Assembly (NCBI GenBank): GCA_933207985.1
Contig: OW240915.1
Coordinates: 266,433,360-266,497,359, forward strand
Source of the DNA: Pelobates cultripes
Taxonomy: Eukaryota > Chordata > Amphibia > Anura > Pelobatidae
DNA: 64,000 nucleotides
Direction of reading: 5' to 3'
Shown here: positions 10,320 to 22,270 of the stretch, in pieces
How positions within the stretch are numbered: position 1 is the stretch's first letter
Layout: every line of letters begins with the position of its first letter
Translations under genes and position numbers: made by a program
The notes under the pieces: generated by a model
Seen by the model: the letters and a program-made list of their open reading frames with translations, nothing else
Database searches by the model: none
Told to the model about the DNA's origin: nothing

Positions 10320-11881
10320 CAGGGAGTGCAGAATTATTAGGCAAATTAGTATTTTGACCACATCATCCTCTTTATGCATGTTGTCTTACTCCAAGCTGTA
10401 TAGGCTCGAAAGCCTACTACCAATTAAGCATATTAGGTGATGTGCATCTCTGTAATGAGAAGGGGTGTGGTCTAATGACATCAACACCCTATATCAGGTG
10501 TGCATAATTATTAGGCAACTTCCTTTCCTTTGGCAAAATGGGTCAAAAGAAGGACTTGACAGGCTCAGAAAAGTCAAAAATAGTGAGATATCTTGCAGAG
10601 GGATGCAGCACTCTTAAAATTGCAAAGCTTCTGAAGCGTGATCATCGAACAATCAAGCGTTTCATTCAAAATAGTCAACAGGGTCGCAAGAAGCGTGTGG
10701 AAAAACCAAGGCGCAAAATAACTGCCCATGAACTGAGAAAAGTCAAGCGTGCAGCTGCCACGATGCCACTTGCCACCAGTTTGGCCATATTTCAGAGCTG
10801 CAACATCACTGGAGTGCCCAAAAGCACAAGGTGTGCAATACTCAGAGACATGGCCAAGGTAAGAAAGGCTGAAAGACGACCACCACTGAACAAGACACAC
10901 AAGCTGAAACGTCAAGACTGGGCCAAGAAATATCTCAAGACTGATTTTTCTAAGGTTTTATGGACTGATGAAATGAGAGTGAGTCTTGATGGGCCAGATG
11001 GATGGGCCCGTGGCTGGATTGGTAAAGGGCAGAGAGCTCCAGTCCGACTCAGACGCCAGCAAGGTGGAGGTGGAGTACTGGTTTGGGCTGGTATCATCAA
11101 AGATGAGCTTGTGGGGCATTTTCGGGTTGAGGATGGAGTCAAGCTCAACTCCCAGTCCTACTGCCAGTTCCTGGAAGACACCTTCTTCAAGCAGTGGTAC
11201 AGGAAGAAGTCTGCATCCTTCAAGAAAAACATGATTTTCATGCAGGACAATGCTCCATCACACGCGTCCAAGTACTCCACAGCGTGGCTGGCAAGAAAGG
11301 GTATAAAAGAAGAAAATCTAATGACATGGCCTCCTTGTTCACCTGATCTGAACCCCATTGAGAACCTGTGGTCCATCATCAAATGTGAGATTTACAAGGA
11401 GGGAAAACAGTACACCTCTCTGAACAGTGTCTGGGAGGCTGTGGTTGCTGCTGCACGCAATGTTGATGGTGAACAGATCAAAACACTGACAGAATCCATG
11501 GATGGCAGGCTTTTGAGTGTCCTTGCAAAGAAAGGTGGCTATATTGGTCACTGATTTGTTTTTGTTTTGTTTTTGAATGTCAGAAATGTATATTTGTGAA
11601 TGTTGAGATGTTATATTGGTTTCACTGGTAATAATAAATAATTGAAATGGGTATATATTTGTTTTTTGTTAAGTTGCCTAATAATTATGCACAGTAATAG
11701 TCACCTGCACACACAGATATCCCCTAACATAGCTATAACTAAAAACAAACTAAAAACTACTTCCAAAAATATTCAGCTTTGATTTTAATGAGTTTTTTGG
11801 GTTCATTGAGAACATGGTTGTTGTTCAATAATAAAATTAATCCTCAAAAATACAACTTGCCTAATAATTCTGCACTCCCTG
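10320..11881 (+). mobile_element. Tc1/mariner DD37E element, copy 2 (apparently intact)
   Basis: A 1562-bp element flanked by TA (10318-10319, 11882-11883). The outer terminal motif CAGGGAGTGCAGAATTATTA is inverted at the other end. Inner repeats lie at 10501-10519 and 11673-11691, so each end is an IR/DR of about 200 bp. Both termini are unbroken and the transposase frame is complete. By sequence alone this is a candidate autonomous element. Its D-D-E spacing (37 residues between the last two catalytic residues) separates it from the usual DD34E Tc1 group and agrees with the DD37E group described in vertebrates (TRT-type). Confidence 0.95.
10538..11554 (+). CDS. Tc1/mariner transposase, DD37E, full length
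   Basis: 338 residues, the usual length for Tc1-family transposases, starting at the ATG just inside the left inner repeat. The N-terminal about 110 residues form the paired-type helix-turn-helix DNA-binding region (TLKIAKLLKRDHRTIKRFI around 25-43) followed by a basic linker (GRKKRVEKPRRK 49-60) with a GRPR-like, AT-hook-like character that could also act as a nuclear signal. The catalytic domain has D144 (LWTDE), D237 (MQDNAP) and E275 (PDLNPIENLW), with 37 residues between D237 and E275. A glycine-rich stretch (QQGGGGVLVWAG 175-186) is typical of the family. The protein would bind the terminal repeats and cut and paste the element into TA sites in the nucleus. No stop or frameshift is seen. 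No promoter is evident; the 5' repeat region (10320-10537) may serve. Whether it is active cannot be read from sequence. Confidence 0.96.
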   Translation: MGQKKDLTGSEKSKIVRYLAEGCSTLKIAKLLKRDHRTIKRFIQNSQQGRKKRVEKPRRKITAHELRKVKRAAATMPLATSLAIFQSCNITGVPKSTRCAILRDMAKVRKAERRPPLNKTHKLKRQDWAKKYLKTDFSKVLWTDEMRVSLDGPDGWARGWIGKGQRAPVRLRRQQGGGGVLVWAGIIKDELVGHFRVEDGVKLNSQSYCQFLEDTFFKQWYRKKSASFKKNMIFMQDNAPSHASKYSTAWLARKGIKEENLMTWPPCSPDLNPIENLWSIIKCEIYKEGKQYTSLNSVWEAVVAAARNVDGEQIKTLTESMDGRLLSVLAKKGGYIGH

Positions 11882-11883
11882 TA

Positions 11884-12520
11884 GACCAGATGAACCTATA
11901 TGTAGGCAAATTTAAGTTTCTAATCTTCATTTGTATTATGTACACAATTTTGCGCACAAAGATGGAAGTACACTATGTGATTGTCTTGTGCTGTTTTGCT
12001 GAGACTCTGAGCAGGCAAACTTCAATTTATCATTCTAATTTGTAAAATGTTTGAATTTATTTTGCACTCAAAAAAAAACAAAAAACATTTAAAACAAAGC
12101 GTTATCAGTATCCAGAAAACTGTGTACGCTTATTAGGGATAGAATGTAACATACCTCACAGTTCTTAAAAAGGAAATGCTCAGATTATATACATCTTGAG
12201 AGACACACACTTTGAAACAATAGAATAAATTTAGCTCTAGCATATAGTATAGTTAAGTTAATAGGCTTAATGGATATAATTGAAGTTGAGAGAGTAATAA
12301 TAAAAATAAATGAAAATAATGATAAGAATGTTAAGAATAAATACCCTGCATTGCAATGTTTCAATGTCTCATATTTTTTTACTTTATTATATAGTTAGTG
12401 ATATTTTCTGTTTGTCTAATATAAATTGTATTGTATTAAGATTAAGTACTATTTAATACCTGCATGGAAGATGCGTGACTTATGGATATATCCAGCATGG
12501 GGAGACGAATTTTATTCATA
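11884..12520. other. AT-rich spacer, no gene seen
   Basis: Low-complexity AT-rich DNA with an A-run near 12069-12090. The open frame starting 11779 begins inside the Tc1 end and is chance. Confidence 0.4.
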
Positions 12521-12524
12521 AAAC

Positions 12525-12725
12525 TAATGGCATGGTCTGTGATAGTAAATGTAGATTAAGTTGTAATTCTTCTTATCTTTTTATATGTTATATTGTCCCT
12601 GTGGTTTTGCCTATATAGGTCAGACAAAAACCTTTAGATAACAATTTAGGAAATATAAGAATAACATTTGGATAAAGTGAAGATACAATTGTTTAAGCAC
12701 TTAATACATTGAAAAAATGAAATAG
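12525..12725 (+). pseudogene. Decayed PLE GIY-YIG endonuclease relic
   Basis: A conceptual frame reads YMLYCPCGFAYIGQTKTF followed by a stop. This matches the GIY-YIG core of Penelope-like elements (hydrophobic strand, C-x-C-G, YIG-x-T). Upstream, another frame gives FIHKTN...CDSKC, also like the PLE linker. The relic has several stops and frameshifts. It differs clearly from the PLE at 7046-9450 and is much older. Confidence 0.65.
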
Positions 12726-13311
12726 AATAACAGGAAATGGGATGATTAAATAAAACATAAATAAATAAATTTATGGGGCTGACATACTAGCTCCTAAATG
12801 ATTGGATAATCCGCTTGATCCTGGGGCTGTGAGATAATTTGAGGGTTCTTCTGTTTTATTAAGACTAATGTTGTACTGTGTTAATGTTGTAAAGAAAAAA
12901 AGAAAAGGAAAAGAGGGAAAGAAAACACATTATAGATACACTATTATATAATTTCATAATGTTCAGACTTTACATCTTGGTTAACCTTATGTGATTCTAT
13001 TCTTCTTTGAGGTTTTTGTTTTTTTTCCTCCCTCTGTTTTTGTTTGTTTTCAGGTTTTTTTTTCTTTATTATTTGTTATGGTTACATTAATCAATGATAG
13101 AAGAGATACGAAATGTATAAAGCTTTAGGAAGAAGGAAAAGTGTAAAAGAAGGGAATGAGAAGAAAGGGGGAAAAGGAGAAAAAAAAGGGGGGGGGGAGT
13201 GAAAAAAAATTATATTGCCTTTGTTAAAAGTCCAAAACATGTTTGATATTGTAACTTACTTTAAAAAAAAAATGTTTCAAAAATACAATAAAATATATGT
13301 TTCAAAAAAGG
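12726..13311. other. Purine- and T-rich low-complexity DNA
   Basis: Contains long A/G runs (about 12893-12926, 13131-13206) and T runs (about 13017-13075). Possibly the tail of the decayed PLE. No gene seen. Confidence 0.4.
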
Positions 13312-14037
13312 TGTCGCGGAATGTTTCTCTGGTGCTACGATTATAGCACCGGGGAAACATTACTGCTGAACGGGGGCCCGGTCAGGTGCCGCAGTCCTTT
13401 TAAGACCGCGACCTGACCCCTGTAATGTCGGCCGGCTGGGAGGAAATTACAGCCAGTCACTTCCTCCACATTGCCGAAGGAGGCAGCCCCAGCGTGAGGG
13501 GAAAGGGGCATGAAGAGCTCCAGACTCCTCACTCCCACAGTAGCAGCAGGACTCCAAGCCACCCTCCTGGCAGATAAGATAAGCTGAAAGGAGGGTGGCT
13601 GGAGATATAAAATAAAATAAAAAAAATCACTTGTATGTGAGTGTGTGCATGAGTGTGTGCATGAGTGTGTGCATGAGTATTGAGTTTGTGAGTGTGTGTG
13701 AGTGTGTGTGTGTGTGTGTCAGGGTGTTTATGAGTGTGTGTGTGTCAGGGTGTACATCTGTGTGTGTGTGTGTATAAATATATGTTAGTGTGCTTCTGTG
13801 TATACGCATCTGTGTGTTAGGGTGTGTGTTTTTATATCAGTGTGTGTATCTGTGTTATGGTGTAGGCATGTTTCAATGTTTGTGTGTGTCAGAGTGCATG
13901 TGTGTATATGTGTCGGTGTCTATATGAATTTGTGTGTATGTGTCGGTGTATTTATATACATCTGTATGTTAATGTGCATGAATATCTGTGTAACTCTGTA
14001 TGTATGTGCTTTTAACATTGTAGCAGGAGTATCCTGA
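13312..14037. repeat. GC-rich hAT-family fragment with GT minisatellite
   Basis: A GC-rich block at 13312-13590 has words shared with the inside of the element at 16811-18495 (CAGTCACTTCCTCC, a CCTGACC/GGTCAGG segment) in inverted order. It runs into a GT-rich array (13630-14010; GTGTGTGTCAGGGTGT-like units). No matching termini or target duplication were found, so it is treated as a fragment. The cysteine/valine-rich frames over it are repeat artefacts. Confidence 0.6.
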
Positions 14038-14225
14038 GTGTGGATTTGAAAGCTGATACAGTGTGGACTTATTTTTAGACTTTTATGAATACGTAATAAC
14101 TTTGAACAATTGGATATATTCTTAACATATGTTTTATGATTATGTGCTTTGACACTGCTGAATTCTAGAGACCTATTTTAAACAACAGAGATCACTGTTT
14201 AGTACACATTCTCACTCTTCATATT

Positions 14226-14272
<47 letters not shown>

Positions 14273-14275
14273 GAA
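14226..14275. repeat. GT/AT microsatellite
   Basis: A short GT tract passes into an alternating AT tract with one interruption. Confidence 0.85.
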
Positions 14276-15420
14276 AACAAGGGGCTGGCTGCACTCACCT
14301 GAACATGCTTAAATGGGGTGCTGCTGGGGGCCAATAAGTACAGTAAAAATGAAAATCCAGTGCACTCCCTTATCTACCAAACAGCTACTTTGGTGCTGAC
14401 AGGTTTCATTTTCATTTTTACTATACATATAAATCTACTCCTGGTTTAGGTTCGAAAATTATTTGTGTGTTTTCCTATATATTTTTTATTATGTATTGTA
14501 AGGAAATCAAGTATAGCTGAACCGCTTTGATAATTCCTCCTGCAATGCCAGCGTCTAGGGTAGATCCAAGCAATGAAGTCCATAAGAAATATAACAGCTT
14601 CCCAAGATAATCCCCTTGGTAAAGCATACGAATTCCCAAATAACAGTCAGAGTCCAGAATCAGGATACAAGTAGATCTGAGGTCTGGAATCTCCAGCCTG
14701 CTTTTTATTAGGGTTACATACAAAAAATACACACCCAGGGGGAGGCATTAAATCACCAATCAGGTACAGGTTACAGCCCCTACCTCCCTCCCCTCTGATA
14801 AACAGTTAACTTCATTAAAACGTGCACTATTTTACCCCAGTTCTGGATGTACCCCAAAAACAGGGGGTACACCTTTAAATTGGGCACCGCTGGATAGTGC
14901 TCACTTGTGGGGACAATATGTCAAAAAATCAGTCCATTCGGATGAATGGTTCGGGAGTTATGGAGCACTAAAGTTTTGACCGACCGCACGGATCATCTAG
15001 CCGAAAATAGTTCCATAAGTTTTGGCCCTGCGGTCGGTCTCCGTTTAGGCGAATAAAAAAGACGAAAGTCCTGCCATCCGTTCGCATCTTCGTGGTCGTT
15101 GAAATCCCCATACGAAGTTGCATGTAACTACCGAACGGCCGGTGATTCGGTTTTTCCCGTGCGAAGTTCTGGATGTATGGAGGTCTCAGCGGTGTTCGCC
15201 TGTTTGCGTATCCGATTTTAGTTCCACGCGTTGACGGGCAAACACCGCTGTTCGCACGTAAAATGGCCGCGACCACGTGTAAAGTGCCGAAATGGCGGCC
15301 ACCTAGATTTTACACGGGGAATTCGCCTGAATCCATCCGAAGGGTAGAAATTATAGCTATATGCCGAATTCCAGCTGAATTGGGTGAATTAACTGTGCAA
15401 CAAAGGTAGAAATCCTGATG
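14276..15420. other. Dispersed-repeat DNA, possibly LTR-like
   Basis: 14276-14425 is a repeat-like segment (GGCTGGCTGCACTCACC...). 14480-15420 has a GC-rich, CpG-containing character unlike the surrounding AT-rich spacer (CGACCGACCGCACGG, CGCGACCACGTG). It shares style and short words (TTTTGACCGAC) with 58200-58400, as parts of one retroelement family would. No protein domain is readable, so the class is unproven. Confidence 0.35.
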
Positions 15421-15499
15421 AACGGAGTCATTTCTTCACATGTATGTATGTATGTATGTGGTAGTGTATGTGCATACATCCAAGCAGTCGAACGCCAGT

Positions 15500-15745
15500 A
15501 CAACATAAAAGCACACTCCTGCAATCTGACTCAAATATGTCATACACACACCCCTGCATTCAAACAAACAAACAAAAATACAAACACACCCCTTCACTCA
15601 AACACAAATACATCACACAAATGTACATCTGCATTTAAAAGGGAACATTACATTCTGACACACCCCTGCAATCAAACACAAACATTACATACAAACACAC
15701 CCCTGTATTAAAACACAATAACTATACACAAGCACCCCTTCAAAC
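15500..15745. repeat. Minisatellite, unit of about 36 bp
   Basis: Imperfect units of the type CACACCCCTGCAATCAAACA plus CAAACATTACATAC. The reverse-complement form of this unit occurs at about 16960-17250 inside the hAT-like element 16811-18495. Confidence 0.75.
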
Positions 15746-15749
15746 ACCT

Positions 15750-16802
15750 ACACTGTACATTACACTATAGCGCCAGTAAATGCCGCATCAATTTGACTTG
15801 GGGTGCCTTGGAAAAATAATGAAATATTAAGGGCACCTTTAACCTAAAAAGTATGCAACCCTAGACACACCTCTCCTGGCTGTGACTCATGCAGCATCTG
15901 CATGAAAAAATGTCGTTTCATTTTCGATCCGATGTTAACTTACTTAACTAGAAGGTTATCATCAGAGCAGGAGATAAGAACTTTTAAATTAAACAGACTG
16001 CGCAATAAAGAATTATAAACATGGGATGACACTTTACAGAAGATGGTTACGAAGCATGAGCAAATCACATGCAGGGAGGTGTGACTAGGGTGCATAGTCA
16101 AAAAGATTTAACTCCTGAATGGTAGAGAATTGAGCAGTGAATCTGCATGGTCATGATCTATACACCAAAACTACTTAATTGGGCTAAAGTTGTTTTGATG
16201 ACTATAATGCAACTTGAAACATAGTTTTAAAATATAGTTATATGCTTATATAATTTGTTAGGTGACATTTTTACCATTTACATGTAGTCTATATGAGACT
16301 TGTGCACAACAAAAATGTGGTTCCTCTGATCTACTAAAGTGGCAAACAAAATCAGCATAGCAGAATCTACTTCATGTTGCTGTTTGGCTCAGCTGAATTT
16401 TTTGTACTGAAAAAAAATCAGTAAAGCAATTTGAGCAACCAAAACTGCTACAATATATCATGTCCTAATGGCTACACAATATCAGTCATTTTTGCAATAC
16501 CAATTCTGAGTTGACAAAATTAAATTATTATTTATCTAGGTTAAAAAAAAATATTAAGTGAGAGAACTTTGTTTAATAATGTTTGAATATAATCGTATTC
16601 CTTTTGCTACCTTGTATTGTGAAATTTCAACTTGAAGTTCAAAATAGGGGACATATTCAAAACTAAAAAGAAAAAGTTAGTGGGAAATTGATCACCCACT
16701 CATCCGTTTACCCCGACAAGAACACAGACTTGATATTAACACATCCAGTCTGTAGTATTAGTATTTGTCATTCAATGTGGGGAAAAGAACTGTGCCATGT
16801 AG
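15750..16802. other. Spacer, no gene seen
   Basis: AT-rich unique-looking sequence. Nothing supported. Confidence 0.4.
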
Positions 16803-16810
16803 CTCATACC

Positions 16811-18495
16811 CAGGGCTGTCTTTAATATTGATTGGGCCCTGAGCAAGCATTTGATGGGGGCCCCTCACCCCCACTCCCTTACATGCAATCACGCTCTCCA
16901 CTTCCCAACGCAGAAGCGGAACCATTATCCCATGCTTGCAGAGTTGGATTTAGCACTGAGCTGTGTTTGTGTGTTTGAATGGAAGCATGTTTTTGTATGG
17001 AGTATGTTTGTGTAAATGTAGGGGTGTGTTTGTATGTGGTGTTGGTGTTTGAATGCATCTATGTGTAGGTTTTGTTTGTTAGTTTTTTTAATGCTGGGGT
17101 GTGTTTATATATATTTTTGGTGTTTAACACAAAGATGTGTTTGTATGTATGCTTGACGTTTCAATGCAGGACTGTGTTTGTATGTAGTGTTGAAGGTTGA
17201 ATGCAGTGGTGTACTTGTGTGTAGTGTTGGCGATTTGAATGATGAGATGTATGCACATGTACATATACACTGCTACACACACAATGTGATATACATACAC
17301 ACACACACACTGAAACACCTGCAGATACACAGATATAAACACTGACACTCACACTAACACACATGCAGATACAGATTGACACAGCTACACACACTAACAC
17401 ATACATACACACAGATACACAACCTGACACACATACAGAGACATATATACTGACACATATGGCTAATCAGACACACTGATGCATATACTGACACACATGC
17501 AGATTCACAGATAAAAGCACTGACTATATACAGATGCACACACAGATATACACACAGAGACATACTGACTCACATACATACTCCCTGACAGACATACTGA
17601 CACACACAGAGACATACGGACACACACTCATACGCCCTGACAGACATACTGACACACAGAGAGACATACTGACACACAGACACCCTGACAGACATACTGA
17701 CACACACAGACATACTAAGACACACATACTGACACACACACACAGACACCCTGACAGACATACTCACACACATACTAAGACACACACAGACACCCTGACA
17801 CACACACACACACACAGAAATGGTGACACACACACACACTGACAGACATACTCACACACATACACGCATACTAAGACAGATATACTGACACACACAGACA
17901 CCCTGACAGACATACTGACACACTGACAGACATACTGACACACACACACACACACAGAAATGGTGACATACACACACAGAAACCCTGACAGACATACTCA
18001 CACACATACTAAGACACGCACAGACATAATGGCTCACACACACACACATGCAAAGTTTACATTTATAAAGCCACCCTCCAGCCCTACCTTATGGGTTCTA
18101 GAGGGTGGTTCACTGGGTTCCAGTGGCAGGCTGAGGTAGTTGGGAGTGTGAGGCCCTGGCACTCCAGCTCCCTCCTGATGGCCTCCTCCTCCTTCCTCCC
18201 GCGCAGCTTCATTCTATGTGGGAGGAAGTGACTCACGGCAGTCACTTCCTCCCAGCCTGCTGCAGTAAAACAAGGGGGCCTGGTCGCGCTGTTAAAGGGC
18301 CACAGCGCCTGACCGGGCCCTCTTAGTGTTTGGGCCCCCAGTGCAGCCGCAGCACAGGAGGGCCCATGGGGCAAATAAAAACATTTTTTGCGGACAGTAG
18401 GGCCCACGGGGTAGCTGCTTTGGGCCCCCAGGAGTAAGTGGGCCCGGGGCAACTGCCCCGTTTGCCCCGTTTGCCCCGCTTTAAAGACGGCCGTG
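16811..18495. mobile_element. hAT-like non-autonomous element B
   Basis: The termini CAGGGCTGTCTTTAA and (inverted) CACGGCCGTCTTTAA match at 13 of 15 positions. The flanks CTCATACC (16803-16810) and CTTATACC (18496-18503) are an 8-bp duplication with one change. The interior holds GC-rich ends and long GT and CA arrays. There is no transposase. Several open frames of over 60 codons on both strands are by-products of the arrays. Confidence 0.8.
17260..18045. repeat. CA-rich minisatellite (CACACTGACAGACATA-type)
   Basis: Higher-order units built from ACACACAGACACCCTGACAG and ACATACTGACACACACAGA. One unit set with CAGAAATGGTGACA appears twice (about 17816 and 17955), showing a 140-bp higher-order duplication. 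Confidence 0.88.
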
Positions 18496-18503
18496 CTTAT
18501 ACC

Positions 18504-20180
18504 AACTGCAAGACTCAGTGAGGTAGGACAAAACCACTACATGGGAAAACATGAATGACCACCAGTACCACCACTTCTTATTAACATGATTTTTTTTTTC
18601 TAAAATGACCTGCCACATATAGTGTAGGCACGGTTCCCTTGTGCGGAAAACTGCAACCACACAATGTGTATATTACTGAGGGAATAACCTTATACGTTCC
18701 AAAACACAAGCAGTGACACAGAAGCACACTGAAAAGCAAATAATCCATGTCTTACTAGAAATAAAATACAAAATACATCACAAGTCAGAAAAAGAATTCT
18801 AGGACAGTAAATCTAATTTGTTCAATCAAAGTTGGTGTAAGTGGCACTGGGAGTATCAGCTAAGCAAGATGATTTTTTTTTTTTTCTTTTAGCACTAGAC
18901 TCCACACTAGAACATGGTTGATTAATGCTAATGGTAATGTTTATGGTGATTGTACAGGCGATGTTGATGGTGATGTTATTAGTGGTGGTTGTGATAGAAG
19001 GAGCAGCAGTGTCAGTGTAAGCAGCAGCGCACCTTGTTACACCATGAAAAGAATGGAAAGAATAGAATTGCCTCCTTGGTTGAATTAGACATAATGATCA
19101 TGCTGTAGATCCCACTATATCCTGGGGATGAATATTATTAATAGTGGTGGTGAAGGGGGCAGTGGTGGCAGAAGTGTCATGAATTCACACGACCAAACTC
19201 TCAGAAGCTATGGCACTTTTGATGGTGAATTGAGGACCTGGACCCCTTGCCCCCTCTTCCTTTTATTTTAATTTTGGGATTAGTGTGTGATGTAGTTGAT
19301 GGTGGGTTTATTTTTCTTATATTTAGGGAAATTAACGATTGTTTTGTAAACTAACAACTTTATTCAAGAAAAATAGGTATTTTTGTTGCAGTATAGGTTC
19401 GTACTTGGTGGACTGTAAGGTTATATTGTTTGACGTTAAGAAAAACTTCACAGAGCTCACACACTTGCACACCACTGACTGAACACACTAAAAAAAAAAT
19501 AAAAAAATATTTACTTACGCTGAACAGTTAACAGAAATAAAAATCTTTTAACAACTCTATTTGTTAAATAGTCTCGCACAAGGAACAATGACAAAATGGC
19601 ACCCTCTTATTTCCTACTCAAAGTTGCTGCAAATGCCTGGGCAGTTGCTATCTAGCTCGATGCAGCAGCAATCTAAACCTAGTCTCACACTAGAATCAAT
19701 AACCCAGGTGATCTCACACTCGGGTATACCAAGGTAAAAACATACAGTATCACTGGTGGTCTGTCTCTCTCAGTAGTGCCTGGAAAAATCTTTCTTCGAA
19801 GTGTAGATTGTTTTATCACTCCATTTTATCCGCTTTATTGGTCAGTTGTCACTTGATCTGTAAATAAAATCAACATTTAATGGTTGTCCCCTAACCATCA
19901 TTATCTTTTTTTGCTACCACTTGACTGGACAAGAGATCCAGCTCACCAATATGTCCAATATGACAAAGTAAGCTGCTTAATTGTACCCCCCCGCCCCCAC
20001 CAAAAAAATAATTAAGCGAGCATGTTTGGGCTTGCATGAGTTAGTTCTGTTGAAAGTCTGGCACATAGAGGCTACATTTTGTTCTAGCCCTTTTCATTGT
20101 ATTTTTTTGTGTTTTAGCAGACACTGGACTCTTTCACATTTCAAAATTGTCACAGAATTGCTAATACTGAATACCTGGAT
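18504..20180. other. Spacer with GAT/GGT-rich stretch, no gene seen
   Basis: 18930-19020 is an imperfect run of GGTGAT/GTTGAT words. 19380-19960 looks like moderately repetitive DNA of unknown class. No coding feature is supported. Confidence 0.35.
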
Positions 20181-20184
20181 TACA

Positions 20185-20260
20185 TAATTACATAATTACA
20201 AAGCTGAAAAGAGTCGTGCGTCCATCAAGTTCAGCCTTCCTCACATTTGTTTGTTGCGGA
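20185..20260 (-). repeat. CR1/L2-like LINE 3' end
   Basis: Tandem ACATAATT octamers followed by AAGCTGAAAAGAG and TCCATCAAGTTCAGCCTTCC. This is the 3' terminus of a common tetrapod LINE, with the octamer tail seen in CR1-type elements. Confidence 0.6.
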
Positions 20261-20560
20261 CCACATTCAGAGATTTTAAACAGATTTTACTATTCAAAGA
20301 ACATTCAATTCTTTGTGAAAATTTCCATATCCTTTGTTTTCAATTTCCACTATTTACTAATTCATCATATTTTCAGTAAAACTCACGTGATATTCCAGAG
20401 AAATTATGTCCTGAGAAGTGACAGTTCCTTGATCCTTCACCCCAGTAAAAGCTATCACAGATTTTACTGGGGTGAATAGAGTAGTGGGGGAATAAAAAAC
20501 AGTTACTAACCTCCACTGTGTTTTCCTCCAACTTGCATAAGTGCACTCAGGCATCTAACA

Positions 20561-20751
20561 GTGTACCAGGTAAACATTCAGATACAGTCAATTTCAAAGG
20601 TGCATGATCCAGGAAGGAAAGGCATAATTTATCTGTGTTATTCAGTTTATAATGTTAAACCATTTAAACAAGTTGAGACACATGCTATTGTGGGAGATGG
20701 AGTTAGTTACACAATACAGCTTGGAAGAATGGTTTGGATTTTTTACTGCAC
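20561..20751 (+). pseudogene. L1/Tx1-type LINE ORF2 remnant, part before the piggyBac
   Basis: The frame MLLWEMELVTQYSLEEWFGF (codons ending at 20751) resembles the conserved W-E-x-D-L...W segment just before the C-terminal domain of L1-type ORF2 proteins. An upstream stretch (ISKVHDPGRKG) fits the same protein in another frame, so there is at least one earlier frameshift. Joining at the TTAA restores one frame with 25151-25574. Confidence 0.65.
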
Positions 20752-21479
20752 TTAACCCCTTAAGGACAGAGCTTCAGAAGCTTGTCTTTCACTTAATGAC
20801 AACAGCATTTTTTGCTGTTTGCGTTCAACTGCAATTTGCATTTTACTAATTTATTGCACCGACACATATTATATATCGTTTTTTAAAGGACAGAAAGGGC
20901 TTTAATTTGATGTAACACATATATATATATATATAAATGCTTATTTATCATAAAAAAATACAGAAATATGCAAAAAAAAAATAAATTGTTGTGTTTTTTT
21001 TTACAGTTTTTGCAATAATAATGTGTTCATAATTAGTGCAGGTTAAGGAAAGTAATTAAAAATAAATTCATTTAGTTGTTCTGATTTACAGAATATATAA
21101 TATGTCTGTGATTTTAAGTTTTTTGTGGTAGTTACAGGTCACAAAGCACAAGGAGTAAAATAAACTTTTAATGTGGAGCGATTTTAGAATTTGGTATGTT
21201 TGTCTTGTAAGTTTAATAGCCAGAAAATAAAACAAAATTGTCACACAAAAGTATATATTTTTAAATATATATTTTTAGAAAGTAGACATCACAGGCTATT
21301 TACCTCGGGTTGTTTTGACACTTTCTACGTAGCAATTTCACCGCAAACCTAAATATTGGAGTAAAATTGTGTTTTATTTAGTTTTTGGCACACAAACTTA
21401 TAACAAAGAACTTCTTGTGTGTATTTTGTAAAGTTGGTGTGTGCTATTCCTGTACAAAGTTTTATTTTGTGTTCAGTTA

Positions 21480-22270
21480 CATCTGCTTAGTAAAATGACA
21501 CCCCCATTGTATGTCTTTGGCACTATTTCGTGAAGCTACAGTGCCATGTAGGAGACATGTCCTTTTCAGTACTCACAGTAGAATTTTGAGAGACGGATTT
21601 AATGAGCTTTTGCTTCCGTTTGGGTTATTATAACAGTTTGACTGTTCAAAAAAACCCACAAAGGCCTACCATTTGTAAAAGTAGACACTCCAGGGTATCT
21701 CATAAAGTGCATATTGTGCCTTAACATGCCCCCATTTTTTCACCAATAAATGCCAAAGTATGTGGTAAAAAATAATTTTGTGTGTTTTTTACATATGGAT
21801 TGCATTTTTGCTGGGCATTTTGTATATTTCACATGTGCCACTAAGTTCAAACCCCCCAAATTATGTTCAGCTAAGATTTCTGAGTAAAAGGACACCCCTA
21901 TTGTATGTCTTTGGCACTATTTTGTGAAGCTACAGTGCCATATAGGAGACCAAGCCATTTCAGTTTTTAACCGAACTTTGAATTTTGACGCTGGGCCTAT
22001 GTGCAATTTCCAAGCATCTTAGCAGGTTTTAAATTCAAACTACCCCACAAAGGCCTACCATTTCTTAAATTAGATACCCCAGGGTATTTCAAAAGGTATA
22101 TTCTAAACCTTAGTGTAGGATAATTTTTTTGTTAGTTTGTACCAAGTCTAGTTGCAATTAGCATTTTTTCTGCCTTTTTGACACACACTTGGAGATGTTA
22201 CTGTATATTTTGCTATCCTTATGTGTGCTACGGCAGTATAACACCTAATATGTTGCTCAGCTATGTCATG
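21480..22270. repeat. Subterminal direct repeats of the piggyBac
   Basis: Two units of about 392 bp share ATTGTATGTCTTTGGCACTA, GTGAAGCTACAGTGCCAT and AAAGGCCTACCATTT followed by CCAGGGTAT. A weaker third unit follows to about 22450. The same ACCATTT...AGTAGACA...AGGTAT module occurs in the non-autonomous piggyBac at 61681-61712, tying the two elements to one family. Confidence 0.75.

Noticed and set aside
17161..18049. Several overlapping Cys/Val/Ser-rich and His/Thr-rich frames
   Set aside because: By-products of CA/GT arrays on both strands.
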